From Mytilinidion resinicola (Eukaryota; Ascomycota; Dothideomycetes; Mytilinidiales; Mytilinidiaceae), in assembly GCF_010093595.1 (NCBI RefSeq), contig NW_022985454.1, positions 1,076,202-1,140,201 on the forward strand: 64,000 nt of DNA. Direction: 5' to 3'. The notes below the pieces were generated by a model. It ran no database searches and was not told the origin of the DNA. It saw only the letters and a program-made list of their open reading frames with translations. Below are positions 20,580-33,238 of this stretch, one piece after another; positions within the stretch are counted from its first letter, which is position 1; every line of letters begins with the position of its first letter. A program made the translations under genes and the position numbers.

Positions 20580-21792
20580 ATTGCATGCTGTCTACACTAC
20601 AACAAGAGGGCACGACCCCTCTTACACGCTTTCCAGCCTAGCTGGAGGACTCTTGCCTAAGCTCACCTCCTAACCTGGCCTCGAGGACTCGGGTGGACAA
20701 AGCCCTCCTCCTACGCCCCTGCACCAGTTTGCTCCTTAAGCCCATGTCATCCTCCTCTCCTTGCCTGTTTATGGACCGACACGCGCATCCGTCCTCTCGG
20801 GCTGTACAGACAGTGTCAAGATAGAGGCCGTAGGACGCCGCCTTCCTCTAACAGTCGCTGCTATTGCACACCTCGCCTCACAGCTGACGCTGCTTCGCGA
20901 TACCTTGTAGAGTCTCCCCTTTACAAGGCCGACCGTGTCTTGCAGGAGTTGTTATCCATATACCCCTAGCCAGGCAGCATACTTTAATGTTTCCCTCCCA
21001 CTAACCAAAATAGAGCATCCATCTTCCTCCTCCCATCTGCCTGCTATGCCCGTCCTCAAGTATATCCAGCTGCTGCCCCAGCACTCGTGTCCACCCTGCG
21101 TGTCGTAGCCGGGTCGGTCAGGCGTCGTCGCCTCGCAGCGCGTCATCGGGATTGCATCTGCTTGGAAATCATCCGGTCTGTCGTCCTTCCTCCCTCTGCC
21201 TGTCCGGCGGACGGCTCCATTACCCCCACCATGCTGGCTGTGACCATCTCCCTTCAGGAGCTTCGGGCTTCCTCGCGTGCTGATGGGCGCCTACAGGCAT
21301 TGCGTTGTCGATGGCTGCGAGCACCACGCTGTTTGAGGTCCTCCACTTAACCGCCATGAGAATGCTGTCCCCTAGGCAAAGGCTGCGAGCACCACGCTGT
21401 TTGAGGTCCTCCAATTGACCACCAATGACTCTGGTGACGCTGTAGGCACTGTAGACACCATCAGTTAACAAGAGCTTCGATAGAGGGGAGGGTGAAAACT
21501 CTGCATCGCCACCCCAGAGGTGTCCTGTCGTACGCCTAGGCATCGGCTCCACGTTCGGCTTGCTTCCTACACAAGTAGACATACGTCGGATGGTTTTCAT
21601 ACCCATTTTGATGGTTGTTCCTCTGTTCTGGTGATGCGGTTCGTTGTTGTCGTCGTCCGGTTGGAGGCCTTCGAACGGCCACAACGCCATCACCAGCTCC
21701 ATCGTGCCTCAAGCATCTGCTCTGCTCACTACAATGTAGGAGCAGGTTCGTAGCACCGCCTCGTACAGGCTGCTTGTCGGGCTTGCGGTGCC
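20580..21792 (-). other. foreign GC-rich 5' segment of the chimeric LINE
   Basis: About 1.2 kb that shows no match to the other LINE copy or to any element here, yet lies inside the LINE target-site duplication. On the minus strand there is an open frame of 160 codons (21702 to 21220) starting MELVMALWPFEGLQPDDDNN; I do not recognise it. A 33-bp direct repeat lies at 21313-21345 and 21381-21413, read in two different frames of that ORF. The sequence has ordinary CpA and TpG content, so it has escaped RIP. It could be a reverse-transcribed host RNA joined by template switching. Confidence 0.7.
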
Positions 21793-21806
21793 ACTAGGCT
21801 ACTATA

Positions 21807-23830
21807 ATAACCTATAGCGAAATATACTATTTTAAAGAATTAGTATACGTACCTATAAAGCTAAAAACAAAGCTTATAAAGAAATTCTATAGCGCACCGG
21901 CGTATAGATACTAGGGAACTGGAAAAACCTTAAAACGTCTAACTAGGAACTTCTACTTTCCTAAAATAAGGAAAATAGTAAAAAGAACTATTATAGAATA
22001 CGAATACGCAAAAAATAAGTTAGTAAAATACGCGCTATATAGATTAATAAAAAGCCTATTAATACTAAAACGGGTATAGGAATTAATAGCGTAGGATTTT
22101 ATTATTAAATTACTAGAATCTATAAAACCTATAATAGAAACGAAGTACAATTCTATATTAGTAATTACGGACCGATTAACTAAGTACGGATACTTTATAT
22201 TATACTAGAAAGTATTAACGGTAGAAAATTTAGCTTACGCTTTTTTAAAAATAGTTGTAAGTAACTATAAATTACTAAAAAAAAAAATATTAAATTATAA
22301 TAAACTGTTTATATTAAAATTCTAGTAAACTTTAATAGTATAACTAGGCACTAAGTTTAAGCTATTTATAGTATTTTATTCTAAAACAAACGAATAAATA
22401 GAAAAACTAAATTAGACTTTAAAATAGTACCTATAATACTATATTAACTATAGGTAAAATAATTAGGTAGAACTACTTCTAATAGTATAGTTCGCCTATA
22501 ATAGTGTATTTACGGAAACGATAAAAGTATCGCTATTTTTCGCAAATTACGGATTTAAGCTAAAGGCATACTAAAAACCGTAAAAAAAACACGGTAAAAG
22601 CTTAAACAGCTATACTTTTAGTTAAAAAAAATTAAAAAATTGCAGAAGCAGTTAGTAATAGACATTTAATTTCTAATACTAAGGTTAGCTAGGTACTATA
22701 ATAAGTATAAAAGCGTGCCACCTACTTTAAAAAGGGGGAATAGAGTCTACTTACTTAGAAAAAATATTAAAATAAAACGACTAAGCAGCAAGTTAAACTA
22801 CGTTAAAATTAAACTATTTAAAATCAACACCGTTATTAGTACGGTAAACTATAGGTTAAAACTACTACTAACAATAAAAATACACCTAATATTTTACGTA
22901 TTCCTATTAGAACCTGCACTTAAGAACGCCAGGCTAAATAAAAAAACCTAAGTAGAAAATAATAATAAGTATAAAATGGAAAAAATCCTAAACTTTAAAA
23001 TTAAGGATTAGCAAACTAAGTACCTAATTAAATGGAAAGAATATTCTATTACGGAAAATTTATAGGAACCGGCTAGAAACTTAAAAAATTGCTAGAAGCT
23101 ACTTTTAAAGTTTTATTAATAGCACCTAAACTAACCCAAAACGACGGCAATAAGGCACCCGTTAACTAAAAGGAATTAAGTGGATTACTTAAAACCGTAA
23201 AGGCAAAAGAAAACGCGAAGTTTAATAGCGAAGCAGCTTCCTATTTAACACGCTCTCGTTCTTTTTAATTAGCTTTTTTGCGATTTTCTTATTTAAGCTC
23301 TTTTAAGGTTTAGAACCCTAAGCGAAGTATATTAGCTTTATAACGCTCTAAAAGGTTTTCCTATTTAAAAAAACGTTCTACCTTTATAGCTATAACCCGC
23401 AGAGCCTTAAAAGTATTTTACTTCTTTAAACGCAGTTTCACCTGCGCTATATTAATATAAGCAACTAGAAAAATTAGCAACTAAAAAGGAATAGAGTTCT
23501 AAGTACCTATAGTTAGTAGTAGTTATACTACTAACATTGCAATAAGAATAACTATAACGGACACATTTTTTATATCTGCCCGACGCCGCAAATAGCACCT
23601 TATAGTTAAAACTATATTTCCTATAAAAAAAGTAGGAAAGCATAAAAAATCCTAAAGCTATAATACAAAAACTAAAAATAAAGCGCTGCTTAACTTTAGT
23701 TAGTATAATAAAAAAAAGGACAACGCAGTAATAATGCAAAACCTAAAAGCGGGGCATCGCCGGCTATTTATTTAAGGAAACCTTACCCTAGCACAATTAT
23801 CGAGACAACAAGCTTAAAGGGGGAAAATAG
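21807..23830 (+). pseudogene. G1 copy B integrase and chromodomain
   Basis: Second half of pol after the LINE. The integrase core reads NSILVITDRLTKYGYFI near 22150-22200 (family: ILVIVDRLTKYAHFI). A short open stretch (22715-22951) covers the post-core linker, with LRKNIKIKRLSSKLNYVKIK (family: DLKTKRPSKKLDYKKLGPF). The chromodomain at about 22975-23110 reads VEKILNFKIKD, then YLIKWKEYSITENL-EPARNL, the classic chromovirus module that would direct integration to methylated H3K9 chromatin. Stops replace Gln and Trp codons throughout. A less conserved 3' region leads into the LTR at 23831. Confidence 0.85.
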
Positions 23831-24305
23831 TATTATAAGTACAGCCTAAAAGAAGATATTGCTAAACCTTAAAAACGAGTATTCTAGATAGATTTAAATA
23901 CTAGAAATTCCAAGGGATAAGGCAGTATAGTGGACAGAATATTACGGGACAGAGGTTACGTAATAAATTATTAGATCGAGAATAATCCTATAATTTAGAT
24001 CGTTGAATTAAAAATAATCCTATAATTCGGATTATAATAGATCGGATAATCTAAAATAATCTAACGAATTTTTTAGGAGTTAGTTTTATACTTAAGACAC
24101 GGTTTTTACCTCCTTAAATAGTTCGTGTTTATTATTTAATTCTTCGGTACTTATACTATTAAAAAGCGAATTCGTCTTACCCTTTTGCCTTTTAACTTTA
24201 CTATTAACTTTGTAATTAGATAAACCCTTAACGGTTTATACGTTTATATAATAATACCTATAGTCGCGGGACTTAGATATATATTAGATAGGACGAAACG
24301 TTATA
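23831..24305 (+). repeat. 3' LTR of G1 copy B
   Basis: About 475 bp, from TATTATAAGTACAGCC to GACGAAACGTTATA. It is followed by the TSD TAAGG (24306-24310) and then the leader of copy C. Confidence 0.88.
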
Positions 24306-24310
24306 TAAGG

Positions 24311-25978
24311 ACTATAATATAATAATTTTTTAGCAATAACTATAGATAAAAAACGAAAAAGTTAAAGCTATTTAAGGAAACTTTTAAATTGCTATAGGCG
24401 AAGCAACATCCCGCGCTAGCTAATTTAAAGTAAATAAACTAAAGGAGTTTAAAGGAAAACAAGGAACCTTAAAAGCCTTTATAACCTAAATAAAGTTATA
24501 TCTATAAGCTAATAAGGTCCTATTTAAAGTAAATAAGGTTTGTATAGCCGCAACCTTTCTTAAAGATACCACCTTTAACTAGTTTAACCTAATACTAGAA
24601 GAATAGCTTAGTATAAACAACCCTGCTAAAAGGAAGCTAGAAACTAATACTATGTTTAGCGACTACCAGAATTTTAAAAAAGCACTTTAAAATATATTTA
24701 AAGATATTAATAAAATATAAACTATAAAATAATAAATAGAGGGCCTTAAATAACGAAGCTTTGCTAGTTAGTATACCTTTAAGTTCTAGTAGGTAGCCTT
24801 AAGGCTAGTATAGGGAGAAGAAGCTCTAATAGTATAATATTACTAAGGCCTTAAGAATAACGTTAAGGACGAAATTGCCTAAGTTAAAAGACCTTTAGAC
24901 CTTAAAAGTATAATTAATATAGCTATTAGAATTAATAACTAATAGTATAAATAACGAATAGAAAGAACTAGAAAATAATTCCTTAAACTATACTAAACTG
25001 TGCGGAAGCGAGAACCTAGTATAATATAGTACTTAGGGGAAGCTATAGAAATTAATATAGCTAAAAGGCGCACTAAATAACTAAAGAAACCTAGAATATA
25101 TAATAATAATATAAAGCAAAAACACTAAAAGAATAGTATATACTTTAGTTGCAGTAAAAGAGGATACTATAAAAACTAGTATTATAAAGGCAAAAAAATA
25201 CGCACTATAGCTATAGTAGCAAGAATAGATAGTTATATATTTATATTATAAACGGCATACTATAATAATAATTGTATAATCTATAAGTTAAATAAGTAGA
25301 TAACGGGATATTACCTATAAAGGCCTAGAAAGACTAGGATAATTCCGGTAGTAAATAGCAAGGATAATAAGAACCTTCTAAATAACTATTATAATGCTAA
25401 CTTTACGTGCAAGTTACCTAAAATTAAAAAACCTTTAGATAAAGAAGAATAGTATAACGCTATTAAGCAGTTAATAGATAACGTTATAAAAGTAGTTAAA
25501 CTTATTAAGGAAATAAAAGAATTACTATTTAAAGATGGAAATATACTAGATAATAAAAAAGCCCGCTAACTAAACTTATATTTAGTATATATAAAAATAA
25601 AGCATAAAAACTATTAGCCCTAAAAGCTAAAAAAAAATAAGTTAGCGCTTTAGTAAGAAGAAGGCTAAAGTAGCTAAATAAAAATCCCCGCTAAGTAGCT
25701 AGAAAACCAAATACTAATAAATATTAAAGAGGTATAAAAGGCGCGACCCTTAAAGCTTTAGTAGCTAAATAAGCACTATATAGGTTAAAAAATAGGGTAG
25801 AAAAAATAAAAAAGTTTAATACTATACTTTAACTAAATACTAGATATATAACTCTATAAGTAATATATAGTAGGAAAGCTGTAAAAGCACTACTAAATAG
25901 TAGCGCGTAAGCTAACTTAATATTTTACATATTTATTAAGGAAAACTAAATTCCTTAGCAAATAAAAGATACTCTATA
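24311..25978 (+). pseudogene. leader, gag and protease of G1 copy C
   Basis: Continues copy C after copy B. Gag aligns with copy B from about 24340. The zinc knuckle at 25141-25182 reads YFSCSKRGYYKN-stop-Y, with only one Cys left. The protease motif at 25887-25907 reads ALLNSSA in place of ALLDSGA. Between them copy C jumps at about 25566-25575, missing about 0.5 kb present in copy B. The frame is closed by many TAA/TAG. Confidence 0.8.
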
Positions 25979-27793
25979 ACGTATTCTACTACCGAGCCGG
26001 CTAAACTACTAAGCCGGCTACTTTTCCTTAGCATAACCAATACTATATGCGCGCAGTTAATTTATTCGCAACTAGCTATAGAACTTATATACAACACACT
26101 TAGATTAGATTTAGAAGAAGCTTCTTAATCCTTTTTACACGTACGCGTATTATGCCTAGCCTTTCTATAGTTTCTATAGCGCTGTTAAGCTAGTAGAGCC
26201 CTATTTATACTATCTCTACTACCTACCTTTTTCCGTAGATTAGATACTCTAGACACTTTAGCAGCTATATATAACGCTGCTGTACTATACTCTATTATAC
26301 TGCTAGTCTGGATTTGCTTTCTTTTACAACTTTTACGCTTAGTTATCTCTGCTAGTTGCTTTTTAAGCTTTTTAACCCGGGCTTTAATAAGTATATTTTT
26401 GTATAGCATCTCTTCGGCTCCTTTAATAAGCTTTAAGAAGCCTTTTTAGGCGGTTGTTAGTAACTATATAAAGGAATTGCTTACTAGCCTTAATTATAAT
26501 CTAAATTTATATATATTACTTAGGGTCTTTAATTACTATAGTGTTTCTAGTAGAGGTGCTAGTAATAGGGTTTATAACCGTATATTAAGGCGATTAAAAA
26601 CTACCTGCGCGTTAATAGGAACTAATCTAGAGGCCTTAAAGGCCTTTTTATAGTTCTTATATATAAACACGTCGAAAAACGCGTTTTTAAAGGCTGGTAG
26701 AAAGCCTTTTTTATTAATATAGTAGACGCGTTAGCGTGCTAAGTCTTATATATATTAAGAGTACTTTAGCTTTAATAGCGAGAAGCATACTATATTAAGT
26801 AGCTAAAGTATATATAATAAATGCGCAGGTATATAGAGGGTAAAAATTTGTTGTTTAACGTAATAATTCTTAAAATCTTAGTTAAGGTGGCTTTTATAGC
26901 CGTCCAAAATCAGCAACCTATATAACCCTACCTAACGCGCCTTTATATATATATTAAAGTGCTTTAACTACTTAAAACTAAGCTTATTATTAGTCCAGCC
27001 GTTTTTAGAGATAGAGAGCTTCTAATTATATAGTATTTCTACTTTCTTATACTATATAGAGATATAAACGCGTTCTTTATAGATAATAAATAGTAGGGCT
27101 ATATATCCGGTAGTGCAGATGCTCTAGATAACTGTAACCCACTTTTAGTTGCCTAGTTAAATAAAATTAGGCCTTATATATTTCTCTAAACCTGTAATAA
27201 CCTTTATTATACTAATTATACCTATTTAAAAGCTAGTTTTATTAAAGTTGTAGATATTATCTAGGTAGATGCTATACTTAGCTATAGTCTCTTATATAAG
27301 AGTAAACCACGTATTAATAACCTCTAGGTCTTCCTAGAGTATCCTCTAGCAGTTCTTTACCTAATTAAAAGCTATTTTAAGTTCCTTTATATAAAATATA
27401 AACTGTTAAGTCTAGTTCTTGCCTACTAGTATTCTACTACACGCAGCTAGTACTTTATCTGCTATATCTACCACCTTATATAACCGGGGCACAAATCTTT
27501 ATAAGTCTAGGTTAAGGATATATTATATAATTATATGCTCTTCGGTCGCAGTAAGCTTTAGGCAGTTTAGTTGTAATTAAGGTCGAAACGTAATTCTATA
27601 AAGCTAATTAGAGAGCCGCTAATATTATACGTTAAAGGCTGCTGCAGCGCGTTATATAGTCCTAAATTAACTAAAGGTAAAGGCTTAAAGCGCGAGATTA
27701 ATACTGCCTTCTTACTAAGATAAATAATTGCTGCGTTGTTAATATATTACTATGTAAATATAGTGTTGGTTATACTAAAAAAAAGTAGCCGGC

Positions 27794-28139
27794 TGTTATA
27801 ATAGTACTATAAGCAGGAGTTTAAGAGCTTAGGAGGAAGCTTTAATTAGATGCTAAATACGTTACTACGTGGGGAATTAAGACGTTGTGTAAGGAACAGG
27901 AAATCGAGAGCGCCGGCGAAGAAAATATGCCGGCGGAACGTGCGTATAGCATAAGCTCGCGAGCTCTGTGCGAGATTAGGTAACAACGCTACGTAATCTA
28001 GTCTATAACCTAGACTATAACCTAGACTAGGTTACGTAATCTAGGCTACGTTCTAGGATATAATCTAGACTAGGAGCTAGACTAGACACGTAATCGGCGA
28101 ATTATAGTAGGTAAAGTGTTACAGGTAGTTACTATAACA
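27794..28139 (-). repeat. 3' LTR of G3 (left copy)
   Basis: 346 bp, starting TGTTATA and ending TATAACA, a perfect inverted tip. The centre holds degenerate CTAGACTATAAC repeats (about 27990-28085). Confidence 0.95.
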
Positions 28140-31100
28140 GTACCCCTTTCCTAAACCTAAGTCTTTTAGGCGTTAAAGTTGTGTTATATAGCCCTAGGGT
28201 AGTTGGCAGAAGCCTTCTACGCAGGGCCCTTATAATTGTATAATTATATATTAGGTGGCTCGGGTATATTAGGGTGCCGGCGATAATAATTAGCGGCAGC
28301 TGTTATATTTTTAAGCTCTAAAGCAGGCTCCTAGGATAACTTATTATAGCTAGTCTATTTAATAAGGTATTTATATTGCTTCCGGCGTTAGTTAAAGCGG
28401 AGGTCTTTAATACGGTTAATATAGTACTCCGGTTCGCTATTAACCTTAACAGGTTTAGGAGAAAAGTTTTCTTAGCTAGGAAGGTAATCTGAGGACGGGG
28501 CGGTAAGCCGTAGAAGGAAGATATAGAAGATAGGGTAGATCTTTATTATATTAGGCAGGCCCAATCGATAGGCGTATAGTAAAACTACTTATATAATTAG
28601 AAACTTTCTAAGGTTTTTCTAGTTAAGCTTTTTAGACTTTTGTTTTATATGGATATTTCGGGCGTCTAGCTAGACTTTATCGCCAACGCGGTAGAACGGT
28701 GCACTAGTGCGCCGACGGTTAGCAAACTCTTCCTATATTGCTTGTGCCCAAGTTATCTCTTTATAGATAAATTGTTTAATATTAGTTATCTTATTAATTA
28801 TCTAGTTAGCCTTGCGGGCTTACAGCGTTTAATAGGAAAGGCGCTGTATTCCTATAGGGGGTTTAAAGCCTATTTAAGGGTTTTATCCTATAACAGCAAT
28901 AAATAGTATTACTGTAGTTAATTCGGATCTTATATTATTTGCTTTAAATTAAGCTAACGGCAGCCAGGTTACCTAGTTATCTTGCTAGTAATTTGTATAG
29001 GCCCGGAGGACTTGTTCTAGTATAGAATTTGCCTTCTCTGTCTAGCTATCCGTTTCGGGGTGGAAGGCTAATAATAGTCGGGCTTCGATTTATAGTTATC
29101 TGTATAGTTCGTTCTAAAATACGGAAATAAACTGCGATCCTTAGTTAGAAACGCATATATTAGGAAGGCCGTAGTACACCTAAATATGCCGGTAGAATAG
29201 GTTAGCAGTAGCTTAAGCTATAATTATTTTGCAAGGAATAATATATTAATACTTGCTTAGACAATCTACTATAACTATAATATTAGTGCAGCCTTTAGAT
29301 TTAGGTAGATCTATAATAAAATTAACTAAAACATCCTGCCAGCAGCGCAGCAGAACTAGTAGTAGCTTTAGAAAGCTGTTATACTTTTCTTTTAAAGCCT
29401 TTATACGGCAATAGGTGTAATAACAGGCTATATATTAGCGGATTGTCTTAAATATCCGGGGCTAGTAGTATTCTCTCTAGAGGATTTTAAGGGTCTTTCC
29501 GCGCCCTGGATAGCCGCCTATAGGTGAATTATATATATACTAAAGGAGCTTAATCTTTAGTTTATTATAGTTAGGAATTGCAAGGCGGTTATAGTAAAAT
29601 AGTTTATTATTGCGGACTTTATATTTGCTTAAGGTAATCTTCTTTAAATATTAGGTTCCAGATTATATTAGCTCCAGGACTTCTTATATAAATTTATTAT
29701 TTAGGTACTCTTCCTTAATAATTTCTTAAATTATGCGATTAGTTTCTATAAGGTTTAACTCGGTAAATAACTTAGGGCGCAATAAGGTCTAGTTTTAGGC
29801 CGCTCGGGCTTCTTCCTGTGCAGGTATATCCTGTATACAGCAGGTTAAGGTATCTAGCTTTTCTCCGAACTTACTAGGTTAATATATAATTGTAAAGTTA
29901 AAGCAGGACAGGTACTCTACCTAACAGGCTTGCCGGTGGCTAAGCTGTTTTATAGTAGTAAAGTACTGCAGGTTTTTATAATTGCTAAGAACCTGGATTA
30001 GAAGTGCAGCACTTTCTAGCTTAGGGCGCTATTATTTAAAATATTAGATAATTGCTAGGAGTTCCTTATTATAAATTTTATAGTTGTTTTCGGCTAGGTT
30101 TAGCTGCTTAGAAAAGTAGGCTATAGGTTGTAGAACTCTATATTTATCTATCTATAATAGAATTCCGGCGTTTATATAGTTAGATAAGTTGGCTTTAAAA
30201 GTTATTAGTAGATCTGGGTTAAAGTGGCGGAGGATTAGGGCAGTTATAAAAGCTGTTTTAAGGCGTTTAAATGCTTCCTTATAGGTATTACTAAATTAGA
30301 ATTACATGCCCTTCTTTATAAGGGTAATTAAAGGTGCAGCTAACCTAGAGAAATTATTAATAAATTATTAATAGAAGTTAGCAAATCCTATAAAGGCTTA
30401 TATATCCTTTATATTATAAGGGGTCTCCTAGTTATAGATATTATTAATCTTATTTAGGTCTATGCTAATTCTATTAGTTGTTATTATATACCTTAGGTAC
30501 GTAATACTGCTCTAGTAGAATTTGCATTTATTAATATTAAGTTATAGTCCTGTATTTTCTAAGGCCTTAAGAACTAGCCTTATATAGTGCTGGTGTTCCT
30601 TAAAGCTTTTACTATATATTAGGATATTATTAATATACGCGGTGTAGAATACGTCTAGGTATAGGCGGAGTATATTATTTATATAGTGCTAGAATATACT
30701 AAAGGCGTTAGCTAGTCTAAAGGGTATAACTAGGTATTTAAATAGGCTATATTGTGTTCGGAAGGCTGTTAGCTATTTATCTCCTTTTGCGATCCGTAAG
30801 CGATTAAACGCCGAGATAATATCGAGCTTAGTATAGTACTTAGCCTTACTAAATCGGGCCAGAGTCTCTTAGATTAGAGGAATCGGATAACAGTTTTTAA
30901 TAGTTACCGCGTTTAGCGCTTAGTAGTTAACGCAGAATTATAAACCTCCTCCTAGTTTCTTAATAAAGATAACAGGAAAAGTAACAGGCGATAAGCTAGC
31001 GCAAATAAACCCTTTTGCGAGGTTATTATTAAGGTACTTTTAGAGCACCTTTAGTTTATTCTAGGATATACTATATAGCGGGCTAAATCTAGGTTGCTTT

Positions 31101-33238
31101 CCTTTTTCTAAAACAATTTTATAATTATATATACGGTGATTAGGCAGCTTATTAGCCTTTTAGCGGGAGAAGTTCTTTAAAAACGGGTGGTATTCTACAG
31201 GGACCTTTGTTGCTGGGTTGGTGTACTTCTTTTTAGCTAAGGCCTTATTAATATTAGCAATAGTAATAGCAAAAATTTTATAATCGGGTTATCGGGCTAA
31301 TTAGGTTAATATCTCTGCCTTAAGTAGATAGATATCTAGCTCTGCATCGGGTTCTATATTAGGTTCTAATTCTAATTTAGGTTTAGGTTTAGGTTCGGGT
31401 TCAGGTTCAGGTTTGGGTTTGTTTAGCTAGCGGTTTATCTTAGAAAGCTAGTAGTTGTATCGGTGTTATATACGCAGGCTTAACTATTAAAAACAGGAGT
31501 ATTTAGTTATTAAGTAAGGGGCTTCGCTATAAGCCTTCTAGCCAGGGTTCTTATTATTATTATATTAGAATACATTAGCAGGTTTGCGCAGGCAACGAGC
31601 CTGGTAATAGGAGAAGCGGAAGAGCAGCCGTTAGTTATTATAATTAATTCCAACGCGGTGCTTATACAGCTATAGCTGTCCTAGTATTAGGTTGTGTTTT
31701 CCAATCTCTAGTATATAGAGGCGGATCGGTTCTGTATAGTTTAGGTGGCGGAGGGTCACGCATATAGAGTGCGTAATCCTTTTTTTTTTTAGTTATTTTC
31801 CGTTAAATCCAGTTAGGCGTAAAATAATTAGTAGCGGTTTAAGATAAAGGTTCTATGCGCGCGCCAGAGATCTATAAATATAACCTATACCTGTAGCTCC
31901 GCTGTTAATTAGAGCTTAGGTATCTAATTATATAGAACTTTACTATAGGGAAAATAGAGTAAAGATCTATTATTTCCAGGAGTTAGCTACAGGTTTTTTA
32001 AACAGGTTTATAGAAATCCGGGGTTAGAATAGTCCCAGGGGGGGACTTAAGCCCGGGACCGGGCTTTTAATAGCTTTTTTATGCGGAACTAGTATCTTCC
32101 TCTAGAATAATTAGAGCTAGAGGATAAGTTTATAGATATAGATAAACAGCGGACAGGTAAAGATTAAGAAGGACTTATAGCTTATGCGTATATATAAGGG
32201 CTTACGGGCCTATCTAGGCTAAAGGATTAGACTTATAGCAGCAGTATAGAGCAGTTGCGAGAGATATAGCTATACTTGCGGTACTTATAGCAGAGCCTTT
32301 TTCGGCGGCATTTTTCTTATTCGGCAGATCTAACCGGCGCATAATTAGATGCGTCGATTTCCATCGCGTTTAGGTTCTTCCGAGTCGGGGCTTAATATTG
32401 GGAAGAGCGGTTAGTTAGAAGGAATTAAAGATTATTATTATATACTAAGATAAGGTTAGTGTAGCTATTTAAGTTGTCCGGGATAGCAACACTAACTATA
32501 GCTCGACGGAGTTTATTAGAAAGCAAATGCCGGAGTTGGGTTATTAGGCCAATTTTATTTAAACCTGTATTAGCTGTAAGGCGTCGGAATTTAGTAAAGT
32601 ATAACGTAAAACTCCGCTTTCCTTATTTTAATAAATATAACCTGCTTAGAGCCGTAAGTTTCTTATTTAGGTCGCCGTATATAGCCTGTAGGAATTGGAT
32701 AAGTAGCTTAATAGTATATATATCTTAATCTATTAAGGGAGCTACTAATATTAACAGGTTACGTTTAAGTTAAAAATAGGTATAAAGCAACCGGGCTTAT
32801 TTAGTAGGGTATTAGTCTATATTCTATTCTAGTTTATACTAGAGTTTCTGGATAAAAATAGGGAGATCCTTGCGGCGTTTATTAAATATTAGAGGGTTAG
32901 GTAGGCAGTCGGATTTTATAGTACACGCGTTAGGACGCGTTGGAGAGGTATTAAAGGAAGAAGGGGGCGTAACCTTAATAGTTGGCGTCCGTGTATAGTT
33001 TATAGAAGCGACAGGCTTTAAGCTATTATTTAATTTATAATAGTGTTCCCGGATTATTAAAATTTCCTTTTATAATACTGCTATCTCTTCTATAAAGGCA
33101 GATTGTTAGTTTTATAGGGCTCCTATAAATAAGGATTATACTGCGGTAAGCTGTTCCTTTATAGAGGTAACCAGCTCTAAAAGTATAGCAGTTAAGTTGT
33201 TTAGGGTTATTATAAGGGTAAAAGTTAATATAATATAA
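28140..33238 (-). pseudogene. G3 gag-pol (RIP-inactivated)
   Basis: Landmarks on the minus strand: gag zinc knuckle at 32251-32292 reads CYKYRKYSYISRNC (C-x2-C-x4-H-x4-C with one Cys and the His now Tyr). RT active site at about 30610-30642 reads AYINNILIYS (family: VYLDDILIYS). Integrase at about 29230-29340 reads WQDVLVNFIIDLPKSKG, then NIIVIVDCLSKY, matching the DFI-DLP-S-G block and VVVDRLSK of Gypsy integrases. Chromodomain at about 28230-28425 reads EYYINRIKDLRF, then QYKYLIK and EPALELKNITAAANYY. This family is distinct from G1 and G2. Confidence 0.87.

Larger units (their letters stand above)
17511..21792 (-). mobile_element. 5'-truncated chimeric LINE (Tad-like 3' half plus foreign 5' segment)
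   Basis: A 4,282-bp insertion in integrase of copy B, flanked by a 14-bp duplication ACTAGGCTACTATA (17497-17510 and 21793-21806); the empty site is seen in copy C near 37450. Reading on the minus strand: a GC-rich non-LINE segment (21792 to about 20580), then LINE reverse transcriptase and C-terminal region (about 20575-18430), then a 3' UTR with a TAGTAT microsatellite and a perfect hairpin, ending in (TAA)n. LINE homology was read against the longer copy at 40760-46498. It is split by a 231-bp solo LTR. Confidence 0.88.
5580..24305 (+). mobile_element. G1 chromovirus copy B, complete, nested in the leader of copy C
   Basis: Plus-strand Gypsy element with LTRs at 5580-6055 and 23831-24305, flanked by the 5-bp duplication TAAGG (5575-5579 and 24306-24310). 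The leader of copy C continues directly across the site. Removing the insertions (short solo LTR, pogo1, MULE, pogo2, LINE) leaves LTR, leader, gag with zinc knuckle, protease, RT, RNase H, integrase, chromodomain, LTR. All frames carry many TAG/TAA stops and Asp-to-Asn or Cys-to-Tyr changes at key residues, so it is inactive. Confidence 0.88.

Noticed and set aside
20952..21797. several overlapping short frames on both strands of the GC-rich LINE segment
   Set aside because: GC-rich sequence gives long frames by chance; only the 160-codon minus-strand frame is mentioned, and that only as unrecognised.
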